From positions 1 through 64,000 of the forward strand of contig JBKDGH010000118.1 of assembly GCA_046336655.1 (NCBI GenBank): DNA of 64,000 nucleotides. Direction: 5' to 3'. Both the position numbers and the translations under genes were made by a program. The notes below the pieces were generated by a model. The model made no database searches and had not been told where the DNA came from. It was given only the letters and a program-made list of their open reading frames with translations. The DNA comes from CANGTU01 sp046336655. Lineage in GTDB: Bacteria > Bacteroidota > Bacteroidia > Flavobacteriales_D > Sanyastnellaceae. This document shows positions 33,579 through 41,984 of this stretch, in pieces (the first letter of the stretch is position 1; each line of letters opens with the position of its first letter).

Positions 33579-36500
33579 ATGATCAAAAGGTATACTGCAC
33601 TTTCGATCTGTACCGCAGCAATCACGCTGCTCGGTTCGTGTTGGTCTGCCCTTTCATACGGTCAGACGTTCACCAACCCCGCGCCCATAACCATTAATGC
33701 AGTGGGCAATGCCACACCTTATCCATCCACTATCACCGTATCAGGTGGGCCTAATTCCATCGTATCCGTGGCGGTCACGCTGACTGGTCTTTCTCATACC
33801 TGGCCAGATGACATTGACGTGGTGCTTGTTGCACCCAATGGTCAGGGTCTTTCCATCATGTCCGACTGCGGAAACGCCGCTGATGCCGCGAATGCAAACT
33901 ATACCATTGCGGACTACGGCACTGCTCAGTTTGTGAACAATGCGCTGAACGCGAGTGGCACATACCGACCAACGGACTTCGCGCAGGGTATTGACAATAT
34001 CCCGGGTGCCACTTACACCGCATCTGCTCCAAGCGGCGCAGGCACTTTTGCCTCCGTATTTGGAGGTGATAATGCGAACGGAACATGGAGCCTTTACGTG
34101 GTAGATGATACGGGCGGAGATGCCGGTTCAATAAACGGAGGCTGGAGCATTGCCTTCGAAAACATTATTCCAGGTTGCACCAATCCCGGCGCTTTGAATT
34201 ACAACCCGAATGCAACAGTCGACAACGGCAGCTGCATTTTTTGCGGCCCCGGTCAGTCGGCGCTTGTGTTCAATATGTTCGATACGTTTGGTGACGGATG
34301 GAACGGTGCCTCATACTTCATTACCAATGCGAGCAATCAGGTCGTAGGAACCGGAACACTTGCAACTGGCTCGTCCGGGACAAACACAATCTGTCTGAAC
34401 CCAGGTTGCTACTCACTCACCGTCACAGGCGGCACATTTCCTGAAGAAATAGCCTGGAGCATCACGGATATCGGAGGAAATACGCTTCTTTCCGCAACGG
34501 CACCAAACGGACCCACCTCAGCTCCAATAGGCATTGCATGGGCAGGCGCCACAGGTTGTAACATTTCCGGGTGTACGCAGGAAGGTTGTTTCAACTACAA
34601 TCCATTCGCAGATATCGATGATGGCTCTTGCGAATGTCCTGTTGCAAACGACGACTGCACGGGTGCTATTGACGTAGGTTGCGGTGTTTCAATCACAGGC
34701 TCAATGGCTCTCGCATCTGCAGAAGACACACCGGTTAACTGCTTCGGTATCGCGGTGACCTCTCCGGGGGTATGGTACCGCTTGATCGGAACAGGACAGC
34801 AAGTGATTGCAAGCACCTGTGCCTCTTCACCAAACGGAACATTTACTGATACCAAGCTGCATGTATATGCTGGTAATTGTGGAGCGTTGACCTGCGTAGG
34901 CGCAAACGATGATGATCCCAACTGTCAGTTCTTCAAGTCAACCGTGGTATTCAATACTATTCCCGGCGTCCAGTACTTCATCCTGGTTTCAGAGTTTGGT
35001 GCAGGTCAGGGCATTGACTTCGTTCTTACAATAGATTGCCTCGATTGCGATACGCCAATTCTGAATGATGACTGCGCCTCGGCGCTGCCGCAGCCTGATG
35101 GAGTGCCAACTCCGATGTCATTGTGCTGCGCAAACCAGGATCAGACTCTGAGCGCCTTCACTGGTGGTTATGGTGTATGGTTTACCATGAACAGCGGTGA
35201 TGCGGATTCATTCGACTTCGTACTCGCAAATGGTAACGGCCCTGGTGTGGATGCCAATGACGGAACCAACGTAGGGATGATCATTTATGAGGGACCATGT
35301 ACTGCGCTCACTGCAATTGCCCAGTGTCCTGCTGTGGGTGATGTATGCGCAGGAAGCCTTTCTGCAGCAGGTATCCCGATCGACCAGAATACAGATTACT
35401 ATTTCCTGGTTTACACCACTGATCCTGCGAACTGCGGAGGTGCGTCACTGACTACCTCATTCGTATTCCTCGGATGCACTGACCCGTCAGCCGATAACTA
35501 CGATCCTCAGGCTACTGAAGATGATGGTTCATGTACCTACACGTCAGGTCCTGCGAATGACCTCTGCGCTGACGCCCAGGCACTGGTTTGCAATACCACC
35601 ATCAACGGATCAACTGGTCTTTCAACAAACACCGGGGCACCTGCTCAGTGTGGAATTTCTGGTGCCGATAATGAGGGGGTGTGGTATTCAATCGCTGGGA
35701 ACGGCCAGCTCCACACCATCAGTACTTGCGGATCTGCTACAGACACTCGCATTGAAGTTGTTTCGACGTCCAACGGTTGCGCAGGCCCATTTACTTGCGT
35801 GATTGGGGAAGATGATGATGGAACAGATGACGGCTGTGGATTCTTTGACGCAGATGATGCTTCAGTATCATTTATCTCAACTCCGGGTCTGACCTACTAC
35901 GTGTATATCACTACAGGGCAGGTGGACACGAACAATGACGGAATTGCTGACCTGTTTGACGGTCCGTTTGTCCTCGATTACCAGTGCGCGGCTGTGAGCG
36001 AAGGTTGTACTGATCCTTGTGCATGTAACTTCGATCCGAACGCCAACATCTCTATCGACAACTGCGAATATTTCTCATGCGCAAGTTGTGGTCCGGGTGA
36101 AACCACTACCATGCTCTTCATGGAAGATGACTTCGGTGATGGCTGGAACGGTGCTGACTATACCATCGAAGACCTCGCCGGCAACGTGGTAGCTTCTGGT
36201 TCCCTCGATGATGCAGACTGCACGGTCGACGAAAACAACTTCGTAGGTCCGGATTTCGGATTTGATATCCTCTGCATCCCGGATGGTTGCTACACAATCA
36301 CTGTAGGCGGTGGCGTATGGGATGTTGAAATTGTTTGGCAGCTTATGGATGCCGATAACAACATTCTCGCAAATGGCGTGGCCGGTTCGGTTGATTTCAC
36401 CATCGGTTCAGGTACCTGTGGATGCACCGATCCGGATGCCTGTAACTTTGATCCCGATGCCGGAACTGACGACGGATCCTGTGAGTACGTTTCATGCGCT

Positions 36501-37133
36501 GGTTGCACCGATACTGCAGCCTGCAACTTTGATCCGGACGCCACCATCCCGGCGAACAACCTCTGCTGCTACGACAACTGCGTGACACTGCTCATGAACG
36601 ATCAGTTCGGTGATGGCTGGAACGGTGCTGTCGCAACGATCTCTTCTCTCACTACCGGTCAGGTAATTGGCACTGCGACCATTCCTGCGGGCACTGGACA
36701 GTTCAGTGGAACGGCTTCGTTCTGTCTGCCTGACGGTTGCTACGGCATCACCTTAACTGCCGGCGCCTGGCCTGCTGAAGTAAGCTGGACCATTCTCGGT
36801 GCAAACGGCATCGTTACCGGAGGTGCTCCTGTGCTCGAGGCAATTCAGTTTTCAGTGGGATCAGGCAACTGTACTCCTGGCTGCACTGAACCGTTCGCTT
36901 GTAACTACGATCCGAACGCCGGTCTCAGCGATTGCACACTGTGCGAATACACCAGCTGTCAGGGTTGTACTTACGAAGAGGCTGTCAACTACGATCCGGC
37001 TGCTTTGATCGACGATGGCTCATGCATCATCGAAGCTTCGAACCCATGTCCTGCGGACATCAACGAAGACGGTGTAGTGGGTGTGGGTGACCTCATCATC
37101 TTCATCGCCGCATTCGGTCAGGTATGTAACTAA
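33579..37133 (+). CDS. 1184-residue secreted multi-repeat protein with P-domain and dockerin-like end
   Basis: A signal peptide (1-28) leads into a proprotein-convertase P-domain-like jelly roll (about 30-195; LTGLSHTWPDDIDVVLVAPNG, NGTWSLYVVDD). The rest is a mosaic. Eight copies of G-C-T-x-x-x-A-x-N-Y/F-D/N-P begin near residues 200, 331, 632, 809, 948, 975, 1101 and 1129, most continuing into D-D-G-S-C. Three domains start with FGDGWNGA. Two regions of about 140 residues look like CUB or lectin-like sandwiches (NDDC...GVWYRLIGTGQ; NDLCADA...GVWYSIAGNGQ). The protein ends CPADINEDGVVGVGDLIIFIAAFGQ, a single dockerin/EF-hand-like calcium loop, rather than a recognisable T9SS domain. It is probably an extracellular calcium-stabilised protein; the function is unknown. 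Confidence 0.88.
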   Translation: MIKRYTALSICTAAITLLGSCWSALSYGQTFTNPAPITINAVGNATPYPSTITVSGGPNSIVSVAVTLTGLSHTWPDDIDVVLVAPNGQGLSIMSDCGNAADAANANYTIADYGTAQFVNNALNASGTYRPTDFAQGIDNIPGATYTASAPSGAGTFASVFGGDNANGTWSLYVVDDTGGDAGSINGGWSIAFENIIPGCTNPGALNYNPNATVDNGSCIFCGPGQSALVFNMFDTFGDGWNGASYFITNASNQVVGTGTLATGSSGTNTICLNPGCYSLTVTGGTFPEEIAWSITDIGGNTLLSATAPNGPTSAPIGIAWAGATGCNISGCTQEGCFNYNPFADIDDGSCECPVANDDCTGAIDVGCGVSITGSMALASAEDTPVNCFGIAVTSPGVWYRLIGTGQQVIASTCASSPNGTFTDTKLHVYAGNCGALTCVGANDDDPNCQFFKSTVVFNTIPGVQYFILVSEFGAGQGIDFVLTIDCLDCDTPILNDDCASALPQPDGVPTPMSLCCANQDQTLSAFTGGYGVWFTMNSGDADSFDFVLANGNGPGVDANDGTNVGMIIYEGPCTALTAIAQCPAVGDVCAGSLSAAGIPIDQNTDYYFLVYTTDPANCGGASLTTSFVFLGCTDPSADNYDPQATEDDGSCTYTSGPANDLCADAQALVCNTTINGSTGLSTNTGAPAQCGISGADNEGVWYSIAGNGQLHTISTCGSATDTRIEVVSTSNGCAGPFTCVIGEDDDGTDDGCGFFDADDASVSFISTPGLTYYVYITTGQVDTNNDGIADLFDGPFVLDYQCAAVSEGCTDPCACNFDPNANISIDNCEYFSCASCGPGETTTMLFMEDDFGDGWNGADYTIEDLAGNVVASGSLDDADCTVDENNFVGPDFGFDILCIPDGCYTITVGGGVWDVEIVWQLMDADNNILANGVAGSVDFTIGSGTCGCTDPDACNFDPDAGTDDGSCEYVSCAGCTDTAACNFDPDATIPANNLCCYDNCVTLLMNDQFGDGWNGAVATISSLTTGQVIGTATIPAGTGQFSGTASFCLPDGCYGITLTAGAWPAEVSWTILGANGIVTGGAPVLEAIQFSVGSGNCTPGCTEPFACNYDPNAGLSDCTLCEYTSCQGCTYEEAVNYDPAALIDDGSCIIEASNPCPADINEDGVVGVGDLIIFIAAFGQVCN
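34175..37026 (+). repeat. eight GCT-x3-A-x-NYDP motif copies
   Basis: The motif G-C-T-D/N-P-x-A-x-N-Y/F-D/N-P-x-A recurs eight times inside the 1184-residue protein (DNA starts near 34175, 34569, 35473, 36004, 36420, 36502, 36880 and 36963). Spacing is uneven, with copies paired at about 80 bases or separated by 400-900 bases, so they punctuate larger domains rather than form a simple tandem array. Confidence 0.85.
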
Positions 37134-37153
37134 TCTCTTTCATGGGAATATTC

Positions 37154-37184
37154 AAAAAGGCCGCGAAAGCGGCCTTTTTCTTTT
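37154..37184 (+). terminator. bidirectional Rho-independent terminator
   Basis: AAAAAGGCCGC-GAAA-GCGGCCTTTTT is a perfect stem with a GAAA tetraloop and T-rich sequence on both strands. It lies between the convergent secreted-protein and M28-peptidase genes and probably serves both. Confidence 0.95.
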
Positions 37185-37205
37185 ACTCATAAACTGACGC
37201 GTGAA

Positions 37206-38582
37206 TCACTCCTGCTCCGCGGGAATGCCCGATTGATCGAGAAGATATATCAGCGCGGTCATCGCCGAAGCGCCGAGCTCGAGCTCACGGCGATTGACCT
37301 GCTCAAACACATCATTATTGGAATGATGATAGTCAAAATAGCGCTGATTGTCTACCAAAAGCCCGAACAATGCCACGCGGTCATTCTTTAGCGGACTGAT
37401 ATCGACACCGCTCCATCCTCTCCGGAACTGGTGAATATTATACGGCTCAAGAAGCGACTCCAGTGATTGCAGCCATTCAAACTGATAATCCGTTCCCTGC
37501 ATACTGAATCCGCGGGGAGTGAACCCGCCGCCATCACTCTCAAGCGCAGCTGCGTGAACCTCTCCTTTTTCGCGTGCCATTCTCGCGTAAGTCTCCCCTC
37601 CGTCATTACCGAACTCTTCATTGATAAAAAGCACACAGCGGATCGTATGCCTGGCTTTATACCCGATTGCCTTCAGCGCGCGGAGCACTTCAAGCGACTG
37701 CACGATGCCACATCCATCATCATGTGCGCCCTCACCCACATCCCATGAATCAAGGTGTCCGCCGACTACAATGAACTCATCAGGCTTTTCGCTGCCGCGC
37801 ATTTCACCAATCACATTCCATTGCGTGATCCTCGGAAAATCCTGACAGTCGAGCTCGAGAGTGAATGGGAGTTTCGGATCCTGCTTGAGTTGCTGACTCA
37901 GCATCCGGGCATCGACACTGCTCAGCGCAGCTGCGGGAATTTTCTTCACCCCATCGGCATAGCGCATAGCGCCGGTATGCGGGAAGCGGTCTTCAGCCAT
38001 CGTCAGCGATCGGATAATGCAGCCCACTGCACCGTATTTTGAAGCTTCCGATGCGCCATTTGCACGAATGTCATAGGCCCCTCCATAAGCTGCTCCTGTA
38101 TTGATCAGAAGGGGATCCATCGCTTTATTGATGAAAACTATTTTTCCTGCGATGCGCTCCGTCCCCAGTGAAGCCATTTCTTCCAGGGATTTTACCTCCA
38201 CCACCTCGGCAGTGAGCTTTCCTCCGGTGCCCACTGATCCGCCGAGCGCCACGACAGGCACTTCGGTTTTTTGTTTGCCCAGGCGAAATGACGCCTTTTC
38301 AGTGTTTCCCCGAACCCACCGCGGCACTTCGACGGGCATCAGATACACCGTGTCGAATCCCGACTGAATCATTATAGCCCGCCCCCAGGTAATGGCCTTG
38401 TCAGCGGAGGGCGAACCTGCGAGGCGATGGCCGATGTCCTTGCACAGTGTGCGCAAGTTGGCGTAGCATTCTCCATTGGCCAGTACTTCATCGTAAATCT
38501 GCCGGATCATCACCGAGTCACTGATCTGGGCTACGCAAGTTGCGGAACCAGCGAGGAATGCAGAAAGAAGAATGTGCTTCAT
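37206..38582 (-). CDS. M28 family metallopeptidase, carboxypeptidase Q-like
   Basis: This is a 458-residue exported di-zinc peptidase. A signal peptide of about 19 residues (MKHILLSAFLAGSATCVAQ) precedes a helical region, a PA domain (around 115-235; KIVFINKAMDP) and the M28 catalytic core. Zinc and catalytic residues are visible as GGHLDSWD, GAHDDGCG, FINEEFG, ESDGGG and DYHHSNND. Length and domain order resemble carboxypeptidase Q/PGCP-type peptidases, which act on dipeptides. It is preceded by an SDR gene whose stop is one base from its start, so the two form an operon. It probably digests peptides in the periplasm or outside the cell. Confidence 0.93.
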   Translation of the reverse strand: MKHILLSAFLAGSATCVAQISDSVMIRQIYDEVLANGECYANLRTLCKDIGHRLAGSPSADKAITWGRAIMIQSGFDTVYLMPVEVPRWVRGNTEKASFRLGKQKTEVPVVALGGSVGTGGKLTAEVVEVKSLEEMASLGTERIAGKIVFINKAMDPLLINTGAAYGGAYDIRANGASEASKYGAVGCIIRSLTMAEDRFPHTGAMRYADGVKKIPAAALSSVDARMLSQQLKQDPKLPFTLELDCQDFPRITQWNVIGEMRGSEKPDEFIVVGGHLDSWDVGEGAHDDGCGIVQSLEVLRALKAIGYKARHTIRCVLFINEEFGNDGGETYARMAREKGEVHAAALESDGGGFTPRGFSMQGTDYQFEWLQSLESLLEPYNIHQFRRGWSGVDISPLKNDRVALFGLLVDNQRYFDYHHSNNDVFEQVNRRELELGASAMTALIYLLDQSGIPAEQE

Positions 38583-38583
38583 G

Positions 38584-39348
38584 TCAGATCATATATGAGC
38601 CGTTGTTGATGTCAATCGCCTGACCCGTTATGCTGGTCTGGCGGTTGCTGAACAGAAACGCCACCGTTTCTGCGATTTCCTGCGGCTGTGAAAGCCTTCC
38701 CAGAGGTACAAAACTCTTCTGCCTCGCAAGCTCATCTTCGTAGGAAGCTCCCGCACGGTCCGCGAGTTTCTGAATTCCGGCCTGTGCCATTTCTGTTTCT
38801 ACCCAGCCCGGACAAAGCGCATTGACCAGAATGTGTTCTGATGCAAGTTCAACAGCCAGCGATCGGGTAAGTCCAAGCAGTCCCGTTTTTGCCGTGCAAT
38901 AAGCCGTATAATGAGGCACCCCGAATCGCGCAAGACACGATGAGGTCATCAGAATATGGCGGAATGGCGACAGTGATTTCCGGAGGTATGGCAACGATTC
39001 CATGATAGTATGATAGGTGCCGGTAAGATTGATGCTGATGATTTCATCCCAGCGGTCATCCTTACCGTAGTGATTCTCGCCGCCAACACCGGCATTGGCA
39101 AATACGCCATCAAGCCCATGCTGCCCGATGAACTCATCGTTTGCAAATGACTTCCGGAGTGCCTGCGCGTCCCTGCAGTCGAGATCAACCAACCGGTGAG
39201 GACCGGGAGTCATCATGGACAGTGTTTCTTTCAATTGCGCTTCGCGCCTGCCGATGCAAATGATCCGCGTACCCGCCTGAGCTGAAAGGAGGATCGCAGT
39301 GGCTCTGCCCATGCCGCTGCCGGCCCCGGTGATCAGATATGTTTTCAT
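38584..39348 (-). CDS. SDR family oxidoreductase
   Basis: This is 254 residues from the ATG at 39348 (MKTYLITGAGSGMGRA). The longer frame adds 63 residues that pass through the divergent nitroreductase promoter and is rejected. It shows TGAGSGMG, the NAG-type motif in VFANAGVGG, HILMTSSCLARFG, YTAYCTAKTG (Tyr-x3-Lys) and the C-terminal SITGQAIDINNGSYM typical of FabG-like reductases with a 2-deoxy-gluconate-dehydrogenase appearance. The substrate is unknown. The M28 peptidase gene follows directly. Confidence 0.9.
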   Translation of the reverse strand: MKTYLITGAGSGMGRATAILLSAQAGTRIICIGRREAQLKETLSMMTPGPHRLVDLDCRDAQALRKSFANDEFIGQHGLDGVFANAGVGGENHYGKDDRWDEIISINLTGTYHTIMESLPYLRKSLSPFRHILMTSSCLARFGVPHYTAYCTAKTGLLGLTRSLAVELASEHILVNALCPGWVETEMAQAGIQKLADRAGASYEDELARQKSFVPLGRLSQPQEIAETVAFLFSNRQTSITGQAIDINNGSYMI

Positions 39349-39391
39349 AGTGCGAAGAAACACATTGAACGGGCTGCAGGTTTCACAATCG

Positions 39392-39399
39392 TAGATTTG
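39392..39399 (+). promoter_or_regulatory. -7 box (TAGATTTG) for the nitroreductase gene
   Basis: This is an exact TAnnTTTG match 16 bases before the ATG at 39416. A TTG at 39365-39367 is 24 bases upstream, slightly longer than the usual 17-23 spacing. It would drive nitroreductase and the overlapping barrel-protein gene. Confidence 0.55.
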
Positions 39400-39415
39400 C
39401 GACCCATTACGGATC

Positions 39416-40003
39416 ATGAAATACAACCTCAGCGAGATCACTGATCTGATCAGAAACCGGCGCTCGGTCAGCCCGGAGCGCTTTTCTTCCCGCAAAGTGC
39501 ATCGGGAGCAGTTGGAGCTTATCCTCACCAACGCCACCTGGGCACCTTCTCACGGCCTTACCCAGCCCTGGCGATTCAAGGTTTTCACCGGTGATGGGCT
39601 GGAGAAACTGGCTGTCCGTATTCCCGAAATTTACAAGGCTGCAACTCCTGCCGAGTCGTTCCGCCAGCCCAAGTATGACAAGCTGAAGGAGCGCTTTCAG
39701 AAACTCTCCGCGGTGATCATCGTCTGTATGGAAAGAGATTCTTCGGGAAGAATTGCGGAAGTTGAGGAGGTGGAAGCGGTGGCATGTGCCGTTCAGAATA
39801 TGTACCTTACCTGCACTGCATATGGAATGGCGGGTTTCTGGTCTTCTCCATCGTTCATCTATTCGAAGCAAATGCATGAATGGCTGAAGTTGGGAAATCA
39901 GGACAAGTGCCTGGGTGTTTTTTATGTGGGATACCCGGAAGGAGAGTGGCCGAAAAGCCACCGCAGACCGCTGGAATACGTGACTGAATGGATTACCGGA
40001 TAA
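39416..40003 (+). CDS. nitroreductase family protein
   Basis: This 195-residue flavoprotein is of the NfsB/YdjA type. It starts with the hallmark IRNRRSVSPERF, followed by LILTNATWAPSHGLTQPWRFKVF, which lines the FMN site, a variable helical part, and VQNMYLTCTAYGMAGFWSS and LGVFYVGYPEGEWP near the end. It is expected to be a cytoplasmic FMN-dependent NAD(P)H oxidoreductase; the natural substrate is unknown. The next gene starts 16 bases before its stop, in another frame. Confidence 0.92.
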   Translation: MKYNLSEITDLIRNRRSVSPERFSSRKVHREQLELILTNATWAPSHGLTQPWRFKVFTGDGLEKLAVRIPEIYKAATPAESFRQPKYDKLKERFQKLSAVIIVCMERDSSGRIAEVEEVEAVACAVQNMYLTCTAYGMAGFWSSPSFIYSKQMHEWLKLGNQDKCLGVFYVGYPEGEWPKSHRRPLEYVTEWITG

Positions 40004-40743
40004 CGCAAAATGTGTGGTTGATAGCGCTGTGCAGCCTGCTCGGCTTATCAGTTAGTGCGCAGGAGCGCGTGACTACACTCGGCGTTCAGTTCAAGCCTAT
40101 GGTGCCCAGCAAATTCTTCGGTACTGCGGGCCAGGAGATCACAAACGGAGAGTTCACGGCGCAGGTTGATCCACGTTTCGGACACAACTTTGGAATGGTG
40201 GTCCGCCACGGAATTACGAAGGTGTGGAGTTTCGAAACCGGTATTTCCCTTGTACAGCGCAACTTCAGAATGAATTGGTCAGTCCCCGGCCTCGATGCCC
40301 AATCGTCAGTCAGCTACCGCTTTGTCAGCTACGAAATTCCCGTTCAGGCACTCGTGTACGTTCGCCTTGGCAAGCAATTGTGGATGAATGCCAGCGGCGG
40401 GATGTGCATCGATATGTATCCGAGTGACATTGCCAGCGCGACCAGCAGCAGGCGTGATACAGTTGTCTATGATTTTGTACAGGACACCTTTCGCAGACGA
40501 TGGATTCAAATGTCCGTTCTCGCCAACTACGGTTTTGAGTGGCGATCGAAGGAGAGCGGGTTCTTCTACATCGGCGCCTCGTTTCACCGCCCTTTCCAGG
40601 AAATAGCCTATACCCGGACGTCGGTCACGATCAACTCCAATCCGTCCTCAGCCGTACTTGAAATGAACGGCAGTTACCTTACGCTGGATCTCCGTTATTT
40701 CTTCCACGAGGACCCCGAGCGACGGCGAAAGCAGTCGAAATAG
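39988..40743 (+). CDS. outer-membrane beta-barrel protein
   Basis: The 251-residue protein has an N-terminal signal peptide (ALCSLLGLSVSAQ, cleavage near residue 25) followed by alternating hydrophobic strands with turns, such as FETGISLVQRNFRMNW, YEIPVQALVYVRLG, WMNASGGMCIDMYP and FYIGASFHRPFQEIAYT, ending in LTLDLRYFFHED. This is the PorT/OmpA-like outer-membrane barrel pattern of Bacteroidota. Its role is unknown. It overlaps the nitroreductase gene, most likely for expression rather than shared function. Two small secreted paralogues follow downstream. Confidence 0.8.
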   Translation: MDYRITQNVWLIALCSLLGLSVSAQERVTTLGVQFKPMVPSKFFGTAGQEITNGEFTAQVDPRFGHNFGMVVRHGITKVWSFETGISLVQRNFRMNWSVPGLDAQSSVSYRFVSYEIPVQALVYVRLGKQLWMNASGGMCIDMYPSDIASATSSRRDTVVYDFVQDTFRRRWIQMSVLANYGFEWRSKESGFFYIGASFHRPFQEIAYTRTSVTINSNPSSAVLEMNGSYLTLDLRYFFHEDPERRRKQSK

Positions 40744-40798
40744 ATTGATAATGAAACTCTTTCATTGTGGATGCCGTATACACCAATATGCCTGAACA

Positions 40799-41323
40799 AT
40801 GAACGCACGTCGCTACATTCTTTTTCTGTTGTTTTCCGGGGTACTGACCGCGCAAGCACAGGCGGATGCCGAAACGCAATCCGTCCGTCTGACGGGTCGC
40901 GTCTTGGAAATATCCCTGAAGGATTCAAGCGAGTCGTTCATGCCGAATGCTTCCGTGGAAATATGGTCCAATGGTGAGATGCTCAGCACCATTGAAACCA
41001 ACAGCAAAGGGCGCTACGACTGCAAGCTCGCCTTTTTTAATTCCTATGTAGTGAAGTATAAAAAGGAAGGTTTTGTGCAGAAAATGGTGGCAATAGATGC
41101 CACGGATTTTGCCCTTGAATCCAGATTGCGGGGCTTCACCATTGAATTGGATATGACCTTGTTCAGGCGCCAGCCCGGCTGCAGGGAATTGGAATTTCTG
41201 GGAGAAATTCCAGTCGCACGGGCATCCTACAACAAGCCCGCAAATACACTGATGTGGGATAAGAGCTACACTCAAAAGATGAATGAGCGACTCCTCAGCG
41301 CAGTGGAAGAATGTCGCAAATAA
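40799..41323 (+). CDS. secreted carboxypeptidase-regulatory-like protein, tandem paralogue A
   Basis: This is 174 residues with a signal peptide (MNARRYILFLLFSGVLTAQAQA). The mature N-terminal half has the CarboxypepD_reg/transthyretin-like pattern: RLTGRVLEI, MPNASVEIWSNGEMLSTIETNSKGRYDCKL, then YVVKYKKEGFVQKMVAIDA and IELDMTLFRR. The C-terminal part ends LMWDKSYTQKMNERL. The next gene has the same layout. Such proteins in Bacteroidota are usually surface or periplasmic; the function is unknown. It lies 55 bases after the barrel-protein gene and may be in the same transcript. Confidence 0.72.
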   Translation: MNARRYILFLLFSGVLTAQAQADAETQSVRLTGRVLEISLKDSSESFMPNASVEIWSNGEMLSTIETNSKGRYDCKLAFFNSYVVKYKKEGFVQKMVAIDATDFALESRLRGFTIELDMTLFRRQPGCRELEFLGEIPVARASYNKPANTLMWDKSYTQKMNERLLSAVEECRK

Positions 41324-41394
41324 CCGATGCATGTTGAAAAGCCGCTGCCGAAGACTTCATAATGAGCTCCTCGCGAATGAACTTTGAATGCAAT

Positions 41395-41916
41395 ATGATG
41401 CGGTCCATTCTTCTCCTGTGTGCTTTCATGATGCCTTTCCTGGCTCAGGCCAAGAAGGATCAGGCCACTGATTTATTCGTCGTACAGGGCCGCATATTCG
41501 AAATAGATATCCTATCAGAAGAGGATATGCCTGCCTCTGAAGTGCAGGTCGTCATCTATCAGGACAAGGACATCTATGTGGCCTTTTACACCCGGAAAAA
41601 CGGAGATTACGAGTTTCAGCTTCCACTTGGGCATGAATACGAAATCTGGTTCGGCGGCTCAACCTTTGTTAACAAGAAGGTCTACGTGGATTCACGCAAT
41701 GTGAAGCCCGGAAAGGGCCAGCATGAAATTGCGCTCGATATGGGGCTGTTCAGGCCCATGGACAATTACACCTTTGAACTCCTCGACAAACCCATTGTGC
41801 AGTTTGTATGGGACACCGAATTCGAGCAATTTCTCCCCGATCTGGAATACACCGACGGCGTGTACAGAGAACTCGAGAAGATCTTTCGAAAGATCCGCAA
41901 GTCTGGCGGAAAGTAA
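41395..41916 (+). CDS. secreted carboxypeptidase-regulatory-like protein, tandem paralogue B
   Basis: I start at the ATG at 41395 (MMRSILLLCAFMMPFLAQA), giving about 173 residues with a signal peptide; the frame is open to 41362, but the upstream part spoils the signal. The order matches the previous gene: VVQGRIFEIDI, MPASEVQVVIYQDKDIYVAFYTRKNGDYEFQL, FVNKKVYVDSRN, HEIALDMGLFRP and FVWDTEFEQFL. This indicates a tandem duplication followed by strong divergence. It ends in a basic Lys/Arg helix (LEKIFRKIRKSGGK). The function is unknown. Confidence 0.72.
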   Translation: MMRSILLLCAFMMPFLAQAKKDQATDLFVVQGRIFEIDILSEEDMPASEVQVVIYQDKDIYVAFYTRKNGDYEFQLPLGHEYEIWFGGSTFVNKKVYVDSRNVKPGKGQHEIALDMGLFRPMDNYTFELLDKPIVQFVWDTEFEQFLPDLEYTDGVYRELEKIFRKIRKSGGK

Positions 41917-41984
41917 TCATCGCAACATTTCCGGGTGAGTCTGTCTGAGAGCAGACTACTTTCGCGTTCCCAATCGGTGATTGA

